Assembly (NCBI GenBank): GCA_002787455.1
Contig: PCWU01000038.1
Coordinates: 1-11,461, forward strand
DNA length: 11,461 nucleotides
Direction: 5' to 3'
Source of the DNA: Gallionellaceae bacterium CG11_big_fil_rev_8_21_14_0_20_60_62
GTDB lineage: Bacteria > Pseudomonadota > Gammaproteobacteria > Burkholderiales > Gallionellaceae
Of this stretch, positions 1-7,513 are shown piece by piece. Position 1 is the stretch's first letter. Every line of letters starts with the position of its first letter. The notes beneath the pieces are model-generated. The model had not been told where the DNA came from and searched no databases. It saw nothing but the letters and a program-made list of their open reading frames with translations. Position numbers and translations under genes: made by a program.

Positions 1-1
1 C

Positions 2-1894
2 TTTCAGTATGCAACCATGCCGCTGAATTACCTTGGCTATAGCACCGAATATCTGGATGCGCGCCAGTCCTTGCCCGACTTCCCGCTCAATGGCCGCTAT
101 GCCGGGATTGTCGTGTGGCTGGACAAGTTGCCCGGCAAGGAAAGTCGCCCCCTGGCAAATTGGCTCATGCGGCAAATCAAGTCTGGCGTTCCTGTCGTCC
201 TGCTGGGTGAAACCGGTTTTTTGTTCAACCATACTTACGCCGCCCCACTGGGATTAAAAATTTCCGAAGCCACCTCCAATCGGTCGCGATTGCAGATTGC
301 ACGGCGCGAATCATTGGTCGGATTTGAGGTCCAGCCCATACCGGATCGTGGCGCCTTTTTTCCCTTGTCCACCGTTGAAGGCACTCCCCTTCTCATCCTG
401 GCCAATGAGGCAGGCGAAGAACAGACGGCCATCAGTCTGACCACTTGGGGTGGTTATGTCATGGATCCTTATATTCTGATTAAATTGCCCAGCACCGAAA
501 AACGCAATACTGACAAAAACCTGCGCTGGGTCATCGATCCTGTCAATTTTCTGCGCCTTGCCCTTAAGCTACCCGACATGCCTGTGCCGGACGTAACTAC
601 TGAAAGTGGTCGGCGTATGCTGATGGTACATATGGACGGTGACGGCTTTGCGAGCAAGGCTGAATTCCCGGGATCTCCCTATGCCGCTGAAGTGCTGATC
701 GAGCGTATCCTGAAAAAATATCCCCTGCCTTCGACGATGTCTATCATTCAGGGAGAGACCGCCCCAAACGGTCTGTATCCGGCGCAATCCGCCGTCCTCG
801 AGCAGTATGCACGCGAGATGTTTGCCTTGCCGCATGTCGAAATTGCCAGCCATTCCTTTTCCCATCCTTTTGACTGGCAAAAAGCCGAAGGAGAATCGGG
901 AAACAACGGCTACCACCTGGCCATCCCTGATTACACATTCGACTTGAATGCGGAGATCACAGGCTCGATCCGCTATATCGAATCCAGGCTGGCACCGTCC
1001 GGCAAACCGGTTAAAACCTTCCTGTGGAGCGGCGATACCAACCCGGGTATCGATGCCATGGCGATCGCCAATAAGGCCGGTGTAATCAACATGAACGGCG
1101 GCGAAACCCTGATCACCCGTGCCTTTCCGACACTTACAATGGTCATGCCACTGGGCATACCGAAGGGAGAATATTTTCAGGTGTACGCACCCAACCAGAA
1201 TGAGAATGTCTATACCAACGACTGGCTGGGGCCGTTCTATGGCTATGAACGGGTCATCGAAACCTTTCAACTGACCGAATCACCTTTGCGCCTGAAGCCG
1301 ATTGATATCTATTACCACACCTATTCCGCCAGCAAGACTGCCTCACTCAGGGCGCTTGACAAGGTGTATGCCTGGGCGCTGACCCAGGAAACAACGCCCG
1401 TGCATATTTCCGCCTATGTGCAAAAGGTGCTCGATTTCAACCGCATCGTAGTCGCCCGCACCCGCGATGGCTGGCGCGTGCGCGGCGCTGAAAATTTGCG
1501 CGAGTTGCGCGCGCCTTTATCGCTGGGCCAGCCAACGATTGATCCGCAGTCGGGGACGGCCGGTTTCAACCGCCACGGCAACAGCCATTATCTGCACTTG
1601 GCCGACGATGAAGCCAGCGTCCGTTTCAACCGGTCTGCCAATACCCGCCTCGCAACCCCGTATCTGGTCTCTGCCAATGCGCGCGTAACATCGGCCAGTT
1701 CCGGCGACAAGCAAACGATCAACCTGGCCTTGGCCGGAGAAGTCCCCCTGAAATTCTCCCTGGCAATGGCGCCGCATTGTGCAGTGAGCGCGGATGGCCG
1801 GGCTATGCGGGCAGGCTCCAGAACAGGAAACATCAGTCATTTTTCGGTACCCCAGCATGCAATCGGCGAGCTACGCGTTCATTGCGCGCAATAA
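2..1894 (+). CDS. pelA: PelA, C-terminal part (polysaccharide deacetylase), 5'-truncated by window
   Basis: PelA is a periplasmic enzyme that deacetylates, and through a separate N-terminal glycoside hydrolase domain cleaves, the Pel polysaccharide. The frame is open from base 2 with no stop before the ATG at 17, so that ATG is probably internal and the gene begins upstream. Numbering from it, D207 and D209 (motif HMDGDG) and H279/H283 (motif SHSFSH) look like the metal-binding set. The D207-H279 spacing is 72 residues, the same as I recall for D528-H600 in P. aeruginosa PelA. That implies about 320 residues missing, which would be the hydrolase domain. The total would be near 946 aa, against about 948 in the reference. 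Residues 1-190 look like an alpha/beta (Rossmann-like) middle domain, about 200-460 is the deacetylase (also WSGD, and H434 in YYHTYS), and 470-625 is a beta-rich tail. The end overlaps the start of pelB. I am confident in the family; hydrolase activity cannot be judged here. Confidence 0.95.
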   Translation, partial: FQYATMPLNYLGYSTEYLDARQSLPDFPLNGRYAGIVVWLDKLPGKESRPLANWLMRQIKSGVPVVLLGETGFLFNHTYAAPLGLKISEATSNRSRLQIARRESLVGFEVQPIPDRGAFFPLSTVEGTPLLILANEAGEEQTAISLTTWGGYVMDPYILIKLPSTEKRNTDKNLRWVIDPVNFLRLALKLPDMPVPDVTTESGRRMLMVHMDGDGFASKAEFPGSPYAAEVLIERILKKYPLPSTMSIIQGETAPNGLYPAQSAVLEQYAREMFALPHVEIASHSFSHPFDWQKAEGESGNNGYHLAIPDYTFDLNAEITGSIRYIESRLAPSGKPVKTFLWSGDTNPGIDAMAIANKAGVINMNGGETLITRAFPTLTMVMPLGIPKGEYFQVYAPNQNENVYTNDWLGPFYGYERVIETFQLTESPLRLKPIDIYYHTYSASKTASLRALDKVYAWALTQETTPVHISAYVQKVLDFNRIVVARTRDGWRVRGAENLRELRAPLSLGQPTIDPQSGTAGFNRHGNSHYLHLADDEASVRFNRSANTRLATPYLVSANARVTSASSGDKQTINLALAGEVPLKFSLAMAPHCAVSADGRAMRAGSRTGNISHFSVPQHAIGELRVHCAQ

Positions 1895-4800
1895 ACCCGG
1901 AGCGGTGCGGCCGCGCCTGATGTCAACCTGGACGTTGGCAGGGTTCGCCGTGCTTGTCATTATTTTGCTGATCATGATTTACCCCAAGCCGGCAGTGCTG
2001 CGGCAGGCCTCCCAGGCCCGGCTGGGCGACCCTCTGGCAGCCAATTATCTGGCCAATCTGCTCAAGACAGATCCCGCTAATCTTGCGCTGCGTCTCCTGC
2101 TTGCCCGGCACAAACTGCATCTGCACGAAACCGACGGCTTCGTGGAACTGCTCGAACCGGTCATGCGCAACGGCAATCCCGACCAGCGGGCAGAGGCCAT
2201 GCTGACCCAATACCAATTGCTGATCGAGCAATCTTCGGGCGAGCGGCTCAGTGCCGAACAGACTGAATCCTTGCGGCAACAGCGTATCCATGCGCTGGAA
2301 ACCCTGCACAAGCAGCCTTTGCCGCTGCAATCACTCATGTATCTCGCCAAAGAGGCGGAGCACCTGCAACAGCCTTCCATCTCCGCTGCGCTGTACCGGA
2401 AAATCAGCCGCCTGTCCGGCACGATGCCCGCACAGCAACTCGCCGACTCGGCAGCGGCCGCCCGCGCTGAAAACAATCTCGAACTGGCGGCGCATTTGTA
2501 TTTTATTGCACGGCACCGGGCACAATCGTTGACCAGCCAACGCACCTGGTTCTTGGCCGGCGTGCGCGCGCTGATTGCAGGCGGACGCCACACCGAAGCA
2601 ATGCAAGCCATCGATCTGCATCTCGGCACGCTGGCAGACGACCCCGAAACCCTTTACTTCCTGATTCAGATTGCCCGTGCTGCCAATGATCAGGCGCGCG
2701 CAGTCGAATATGCCAAACGCATGCTGCGCCTTTCATGGGGTCATTCCCTTGCAACATGGATCGCCGGGCTAGATTTGAGCCTGATCGGAATTGCCAGTGC
2801 GAATGCTGACGACGTGATAGCGCCATCCTCCCCCGATACCATTCAGTCCTACAACAAAAAGAAGTATGAGCTCGCCTATCAGGTGTTCGTCGAAAACGGC
2901 AAGCTGAATGAAGCCTTTCGCGTGGCCGAGGCGGCGGTAAAACAGGCGCCCGACGAAGCCATCTGGCACCAGCGACTGGCGCAAATCGCGGAATGGACCG
3001 CGCAGCCCATGATCGCTTTGCGCGAATGGCGCTGGCTGCTGGCCCACGATGAAAACAAAAACTCACTGCAAAAAGTCCTGGGGCTGGCCAAGTCCCTGAA
3101 CGATTTCGACGTCGCGCTCGATGCCTGGAAAAAGCGGGCCGCACGGGAAAGCCTGAACGCCGCGCAATGGCGCCATCTTGCCGATCTGTTCGAACTGACC
3201 GGACGACCACGGGAAGGAGTCCGCTTTTTCGAGGCACGCTATGCAGCCGAACGCGAGCCCCTGTATCTGGAAATTGCGGCGCAACTGGCGGAACGCATCG
3301 GCGACGATGAGCATGCCATGGCCGTGTATGCGCGCTTGCTGGATCGACATGGCAACCAGGCAGACTGGCAGTTGAAGCTCGCCAATCTGCATTTGCGCAA
3401 GGGACACTACCGTGCGGCTTATGACTTGTTGCAAGCGCATCGCCATGAGGCCAGGGATGAGGATGCCGCCTACTGGAAAGTGCTGTCCGATTTATCCTGG
3501 GCACTGCAGCAGGATGCCGGGGCCGAGCAGAATTTGCGCCACTTGCAAGCGACCGGACAACTCGCACAGGAAGATTTCAGCCGCCTGATTTTTTTGCTCG
3601 GCGATACGCGACAAACGGAGAAGGCGGAGTTGGCGGAGTTGGCGTATCAGCGCTTCGGCGACTGGGAGATGTTGCTGCTGGCACTGGAACTGCGCACGGC
3701 AACCCGCGATGTTTTGGCACAGAAGCGACTGATCGAACGCGCGGTCTTGCACCACCAGACAGAGCTGTCAGGCAGTGCACTTTTTTATCGGCTGCGCGCG
3801 CAATATTTTCAGACCATGGGGCGGGTCGAAGCGGCACGCATGGATTTGGGCCATGCCATCACCCTCGCGCCGGATGATGCCGACACCCTCAATACCGCGC
3901 TATGGTTCTGGATCGACGCCCGTGATCTGCCCGCCCTGCGCGCGATGACCGCACGGCTGGCGGCGCGCGGCGTGCAGGACAATCCAGCATACTGGCAAGC
4001 GCTGGGTGTCGCCTATCAGGTATTGGATCAACCGCGCCGCGCGGTGGCTTACTATCGCCGCCAGTTCAAACAGGGCAAGCGTGATGTGCTGTGGCTGTCC
4101 AACTTCGCCGATGCGCTGGACCAGGCGCGCCAGCCTGCCAATGCACTGCGCATACGCCAGCACGTTTGGCGGCTACTGCGTGCCGGCCTGGCTGACATGC
4201 CGGTCGAATCGCCCTATTCGAGCGACATGCTGCTGGCAGCGCGACTGGCACTGATGCAGCACCCCGACGATTCCGGCTTGGCACTGGTGCGCTCGGTGGT
4301 GCAACAGGAACGGCAGATGCAGCATGAACATTTCGTCCGTCACAAGGTCAATGGCATGTCGCTGGCATGGGCGACCACGCTCGGCGGGGACGAGGCGGAA
4401 AATGCCGTCGATGAACTGGTGCTGGGCTGGGCGCTATCCACCGAACAGTCCGCGAATGCCAAAGCCTGGTTGTGGCGGCGTTATGGACAACGCATGGCCG
4501 GTCCGCAATGGGCGGTCGTACCCGCCGCCATGGCTGAAAATGACAGTCCGGTGTTGGCTGAACGGCTCGCCCATGAACCCGGCGACATGTCCATGCTGAT
4601 GCGTCATGATGTTGCCCGCGCGATCGGACAGGAACGCCATGCGCAAACCACCGTGTTTTCCGGGTTGGTCGATGATCCGGACAACGATGAAGCGCATCAA
4701 CGTCTGGTCGAGGATGCATTGGCGGTAGCTTCGCATATCGATCTCGAGCTGAAAAAAACCGAACTGGGTAACCTGCACGGCATTGCAAGAGGTGTCAAGG

Positions 4801-5603
4801 TGGCACTCGCGCTCAGCACGCGCCTGAAGGTGGGTGCGGAATTCCGCCAAACACATCAGGCGAGTGACGTGCCATTAAACTTTGGCAACACGCCGCCGAT
4901 AGAGACTGTCATGGGCTTCCGGCTCGAAAATCATGGGGAGTTGGGCAATAGCGAAATCCTGCTGCAACGCCGGCGAGAATCTGCCCGCACCACGACCGTG
5001 CAGGCGCATCATGCCATCGACATCCTGCCGCGCCTCAATCTGCGTCTGGGCGCTGAAGTGAACGCGGATGCGCCCGAATCCGCAGAATTACTGGTATTCG
5101 GCATGCGCGACCAGATCGAGGCGGGCTTGCTTTACCGGTTCAGCCTGCGCGAATATGTGCAACTGGATACGGCAGGGGGGCGATATTATCTCCAGAGCGG
5201 TGAGCTTCTGGGAAGCGGACAGACGGTGTCCTGGGAGCTGGGGCACATGTTCCGTACGCAGAACCCCGACTTGAAAATGCGATTGAACGGCGTTCATGCC
5301 CGCTTCAGCAGTGACGCCAACGCCGCGTTTGCGTTGCCTGAAGATGTGAACATTTACAGCTTATGTCTGGGCACCGGCGAGCTTCCGCGTCCCGTTTATT
5401 CACGTGCCTGGCGGCTTGCCGCAGACGCCTGTGCCACTCGCAATGATATCGGGGGTTCCGGTTACAACCTGGCGTTTGGACTGGCAGGATCAGTGGTCGG
5501 TCGCGATCAGCTTTCTTTGTCGATATTGCAAGGCAGCGGCGGGTCCAATTTGACCAATGCATTGATCCGCGAATTCATACTGAACTACCGCTATTTTTAT
5601 TAA
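1857..5603 (+). CDS. pelB: PelB, TPR scaffold and outer-membrane beta-barrel exporter
   Basis: PelB carries Pel through the outer membrane; its TPR part spans the periplasm and in P. aeruginosa recruits PelA. From the ATG at 1857 it is 1248 aa. Residues 24-42 are one hydrophobic inner-membrane anchor after a basic segment (R18, R20). Residues about 55-960 are alpha-helical with many TPR-like pairs, clearest near 367-403, 503-528, 641-685 and 709-770. Residues about 306-345 form a less TPR-like linker rich in Asp, Ser and Pro. Residues about 963-1248 alternate polar and hydrophobic residues like a beta-barrel, and the chain ends in aromatic residues (YRYFY), typical of outer-membrane barrels. 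The reference is about 1193 aa, so this one is longer. Start choice: an ATG at 1794 would overlap pelA by 101 bases, while ATG 1857 overlaps by 38. GTG 1905 or ATG 1920 are possible but leave little or no basic segment before the anchor. No start has a good ribosome site, so the start is uncertain and the gene is not. Confidence 0.95.
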   Translation: MQSASYAFIARNKPGAVRPRLMSTWTLAGFAVLVIILLIMIYPKPAVLRQASQARLGDPLAANYLANLLKTDPANLALRLLLARHKLHLHETDGFVELLEPVMRNGNPDQRAEAMLTQYQLLIEQSSGERLSAEQTESLRQQRIHALETLHKQPLPLQSLMYLAKEAEHLQQPSISAALYRKISRLSGTMPAQQLADSAAAARAENNLELAAHLYFIARHRAQSLTSQRTWFLAGVRALIAGGRHTEAMQAIDLHLGTLADDPETLYFLIQIARAANDQARAVEYAKRMLRLSWGHSLATWIAGLDLSLIGIASANADDVIAPSSPDTIQSYNKKKYELAYQVFVENGKLNEAFRVAEAAVKQAPDEAIWHQRLAQIAEWTAQPMIALREWRWLLAHDENKNSLQKVLGLAKSLNDFDVALDAWKKRAARESLNAAQWRHLADLFELTGRPREGVRFFEARYAAEREPLYLEIAAQLAERIGDDEHAMAVYARLLDRHGNQADWQLKLANLHLRKGHYRAAYDLLQAHRHEARDEDAAYWKVLSDLSWALQQDAGAEQNLRHLQATGQLAQEDFSRLIFLLGDTRQTEKAELAELAYQRFGDWEMLLLALELRTATRDVLAQKRLIERAVLHHQTELSGSALFYRLRAQYFQTMGRVEAARMDLGHAITLAPDDADTLNTALWFWIDARDLPALRAMTARLAARGVQDNPAYWQALGVAYQVLDQPRRAVAYYRRQFKQGKRDVLWLSNFADALDQARQPANALRIRQHVWRLLRAGLADMPVESPYSSDMLLAARLALMQHPDDSGLALVRSVVQQERQMQHEHFVRHKVNGMSLAWATTLGGDEAENAVDELVLGWALSTEQSANAKAWLWRRYGQRMAGPQWAVVPAAMAENDSPVLAERLAHEPGDMSMLMRHDVARAIGQERHAQTTVFSGLVDDPDNDEAHQRLVEDALAVASHIDLELKKTELGNLHGIARGVKVALALSTRLKVGAEFRQTHQASDVPLNFGNTPPIETVMGFRLENHGELGNSEILLQRRRESARTTTVQAHHAIDILPRLNLRLGAEVNADAPESAELLVFGMRDQIEAGLLYRFSLREYVQLDTAGGRYYLQSGELLGSGQTVSWELGHMFRTQNPDLKMRLNGVHARFSSDANAAFALPEDVNIYSLCLGTGELPRPVYSRAWRLAADACATRNDIGGSGYNLAFGLAGSVVGRDQLSLSILQGSGGSNLTNALIREFILNYRYFY
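3623..3644 (+). repeat. 9-bp tandem duplication inside pelB
   Basis: The unit GGCGGAGTT occurs twice back to back (3623-3631 and 3632-3640), followed by the start of a third copy (GGCG). It encodes A-E-L-A-E-L-A at about residues 590-596 of PelB, within a helical TPR region. Because the unit is a multiple of three, gain or loss would keep the frame and change a helix by three residues. It is probably a neutral small duplication. Confidence 0.6.
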
Positions 5604-5621
5604 CGATGGGCTGTTTACTCT

Positions 5622-5626
5622 GGAGG
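5622..5626 (+). promoter_or_regulatory. Shine-Dalgarno of pelC
   Basis: GGAGG lies 5 bases before the pelC ATG at 5632, inside the 28-base pelB-pelC gap, which is the only gap of any size in the window. It fixes the pelC start and suggests that pelC is translated independently and strongly. That fits a lipoprotein needed in excess, since PelC forms a twelve-subunit ring in the known system. Confidence 0.85.
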
Positions 5627-5631
5627 CAAGA

Positions 5632-6159
5632 ATGAAAACAATTAAATTGGGTATTCTGGGTTTGCTACTGGCATTGAGCTCCTGCGCGGTGCTGGATCAC
5701 GATACCGGCGCACAGCGGCTGGATCGCAATGCACGCTGGGCGCTGTTGCCGATCGTCAATCACACCGATGTGGCACAGGCCGGATTGCGCGCCGAAGCCA
5801 TCACCGAAGTATTGTTGCGAGCACGCGGTATTGCCGATTTGCGACGCTATCCTGCGGCCCTCAACCAGGACACGTTGTTCGAGCCTGCCGAACGCGGCAT
5901 GCTGACCGAAGCGATGGACTGGGCACGCGAGCAAGGCGTGCGTTATGCGGTAACCGGTGTGGTCGATGAATGGCACTACAAGGTGGGCATCGATGGCGAG
6001 CCGGCGGCAGGCATTACCTTTCAGGTCATCGACTTGCAAGCCGGGGAAAAGGTGGTGTGGAGTGCGGCCGGCGGCAAAAGCGGATGGAGCCGCGAGGCGC
6101 TGAGCGCGGTGGCGCAAAAACTGATCAAAGACCTGCTCTCCGATGCGCCACTTGAGTGA
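5632..6159 (+). CDS. pelC: PelC, outer-membrane lipoprotein of Pel export
   Basis: PelC is a small lipoprotein that in Pseudomonas and Paraburkholderia forms a dodecameric ring on the periplasmic face of the outer membrane and guides the cationic polymer to PelB. The product is 175 aa, against about 172 in P. aeruginosa. It begins MKTIKLGILGLLLALSSC: a basic n-region, a hydrophobic core and a lipobox (LSSC) with the lipidated cysteine at residue 18. Residue 19 is Ala, not Asp, which agrees with outer-membrane sorting. The mature part has alternating alpha/beta character. W152 (in the GWS segment) and D121 are my candidates for the conserved membrane-facing Trp and the ring Asp reported for PelC, placed by length offset from memory and not by alignment. 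It ends 7 bases before the preferred pelD start. A strong ribosome site precedes it. Confidence 0.93.
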   Translation: MKTIKLGILGLLLALSSCAVLDHDTGAQRLDRNARWALLPIVNHTDVAQAGLRAEAITEVLLRARGIADLRRYPAALNQDTLFEPAERGMLTEAMDWAREQGVRYAVTGVVDEWHYKVGIDGEPAAGITFQVIDLQAGEKVVWSAAGGKSGWSREALSAVAQKLIKDLLSDAPLE

Positions 6160-6166
6160 ACACGCC

Positions 6167-7513
6167 ATGCCCAACCCCAGCCTGACCGACACGCTCCTGG
6201 CCAACATCCATCAGTTGCTGGCACCCCTGCGCCGCAACCGTTCGATGTGGCTGGAAACCGTGGTGATCACGCTGGGCGCCCTTGCATTGGGCGCTTTGAG
6301 CCAGTCTGACGATCCGCTGCAGGCGGGGGGGGTATTCCCGTGGATTTGGCTGGCACCGATTTTGATCGCCCTGCGCTATGGCATGGCGGCAGGAACAATG
6401 TCCTCCCTTATTCTGGTGATTGCCTGGGGGGGGAACGATTATATGTCCGCCCGCCACGCCGACTTTCCCGAACAATTTTTTCTGGGCGGCCTTATCGCGG
6501 TCATGCTGTGCGGCGAATTCAGCGATCTCTGGGAAACGCGTTTGCGCCGCGCGACAGAAACCAACCATTACCTGGACGAACGATTGAGCCGCATCACCGA
6601 TCGCCATTTGCTGCTGCGCTTGTCGCATGACCGGATGGAACAGGAAATCCTGACCAAACCGGTCACCTTGCGCGACGCCTTGCGCGAGTTGCGCCAACTG
6701 GCCGCCGCCCACAATCACCTCCACCTGCCGGCAGCCGATGCGTTGCTGCAATTGTTGATGCGCTATTCCCAACTGGAATCCGCCGCAATCTTTACCGCTT
6801 CGGCAAAAGGCCGTTACGAACGGGTCAGCCAAATCGGCTCGCCGCCGGACTTGCCCAACAATGACCGGTTGCTGGCCTGCGCGATGGAACGCCAGTCTTT
6901 GTCGCACCTGCTCCTCGATGAATTATCCGATAAAGAACTGCCGTCGCCATTCCTGGTCATCGCACCCATCCTGACCAGTGCAAAGCATTTGCTGGGCATA
7001 CTGGCGGTCGAGCGTATGCCGTTCCTCGCGCTCAATGAAGAAAACCTGCAAATGCTGTCGGTGCTGTTGAGTTATTACGCCGATTGCGTGAACGAAGCCG
7101 AAGGTACAAAACGATTTCTTGAACTTTTCCCTGCCGCTCCGCCAGACTTTGCGGCGGAATTTCCGCGCGTGCTGCAATTGCAGCGCACACACGGCATCAA
7201 CAGCTATGTCGTCGTGCTGGCCTTCGAGGATGATGAAACAGGTCGCCAGGCCATCGCCCGCATCCTGCTAAGCCGGCGCGGTCAGGACATTCCATGGTCG
7301 ATCAAACTTGGCCATCGGCTATTGCTGGCCAATTTGATGCCATTGGCCAACGATGCCGCCGTGGAAGGCTATCTGTTGCGCACCGAAACTGCATTAAAAA
7401 GTTTGAGCGGATTCAATCTCGATACCAGACCGCTATCTTCTTTCAGGATCGGCATGGCCGACAGCGATCCCATGGCCGGTTTCAAACGTTTATTCGAGAT
7501 GCGCCATGATTAA
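6167..7513 (+). CDS. pelD: PelD, inner-membrane c-di-GMP receptor with GAF and degenerate GGDEF domains
   Basis: PelD switches on Pel synthesis when it binds cyclic di-GMP. From ATG 6167 it is 448 aa (reference about 455). Four hydrophobic segments lie at roughly 29-46, 55-70, 71-88 and 103-118. A charged, helical stalk follows to about 150, then a GAF-like region at about 160-310 and a GGDEF-fold region at 315-448. The I-site RxxD is intact as R371-G-Q-D374, and R405 is a plausible third c-di-GMP ligand (R367, D370 and R402 in P. aeruginosa, as I recall). The GGDEF signature is absent: the corresponding stretch reads G382-H-R-L-L. This indicates a receptor without cyclase activity. An ATG at 6143 would add 8 residues and overlap pelC, but it has no ribosome site, whereas 6167 has a weak one (GAGTG). 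The last 8 bases overlap pelE. Two eight-G tracts occur in the membrane-segment coding part. Confidence 0.94.
   Translation: MPNPSLTDTLLANIHQLLAPLRRNRSMWLETVVITLGALALGALSQSDDPLQAGGVFPWIWLAPILIALRYGMAAGTMSSLILVIAWGGNDYMSARHADFPEQFFLGGLIAVMLCGEFSDLWETRLRRATETNHYLDERLSRITDRHLLLRLSHDRMEQEILTKPVTLRDALRELRQLAAAHNHLHLPAADALLQLLMRYSQLESAAIFTASAKGRYERVSQIGSPPDLPNNDRLLACAMERQSLSHLLLDELSDKELPSPFLVIAPILTSAKHLLGILAVERMPFLALNEENLQMLSVLLSYYADCVNEAEGTKRFLELFPAAPPDFAAEFPRVLQLQRTHGINSYVVVLAFEDDETGRQAIARILLSRRGQDIPWSIKLGHRLLLANLMPLANDAAVEGYLLRTETALKSLSGFNLDTRPLSSFRIGMADSDPMAGFKRLFEMRHD
6325..6332 (+). repeat. G8 homopolymer tract 1 in pelD
   Basis: Eight consecutive G bases lie between the first and second predicted membrane segments of PelD (mainly codons G54-G55). 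The frame is intact as sequenced. Losing one G would reach a TGA at 6363-6365. Gaining one G would shift to a frame that runs to a TGA at 6628-6630. Tracts of this kind are known slippage sites in other bacteria; function here is only inferred. Confidence 0.6.
6426..6433 (+). repeat. G8 homopolymer tract 2 in pelD
   Basis: This is a second run of eight G bases, about 100 bases after the first, at the end of the third predicted membrane segment (codons after W87, encoding G88-G89). The reading frame continues correctly through it. A one-base change here could either break the gene or restore the frame after an opposite change in the first tract. Confidence 0.6.

Noticed and set aside
569..1270. 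233-residue open frame on the minus strand opposite pelA
   Set aside because: It covers the conserved deacetylase motifs of pelA antisense, has no domain I recognise and has no operon context.
1794..1856. Upstream ATG extension of pelB
   Set aside because: It would give a 101-base overlap with pelA, and the added residues contain no signal or anchor; this sequence is already constrained as the end of pelA.
2503..3567. 354-residue open frame on the minus strand
   Set aside because: It lies wholly inside pelB, its product is Arg/Pro/Ser/His-rich low-information sequence without recognisable domains, and it is a by-product of GC-rich codon use on the other strand.
5604..5631. Possible internal promoter or terminator between pelB and pelC
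   Set aside because: Only 28 bases, with a ribosome site but no hairpin followed by a T run and no convincing -35/-10 pair.
6340..6630. 96-residue alternative frame within pelD
   Set aside because: It is not an independent gene: no ribosome site and an Arg/Pro-rich product. It matters only as the frame entered after gain of one G in the first G8 tract.
6125..6907. 260-residue open frame on the minus strand opposite pelC/pelD
   Set aside because: It is Gln/Arg/Val-rich with no recognisable fold, and spans the junction of two well-supported genes on the other strand.
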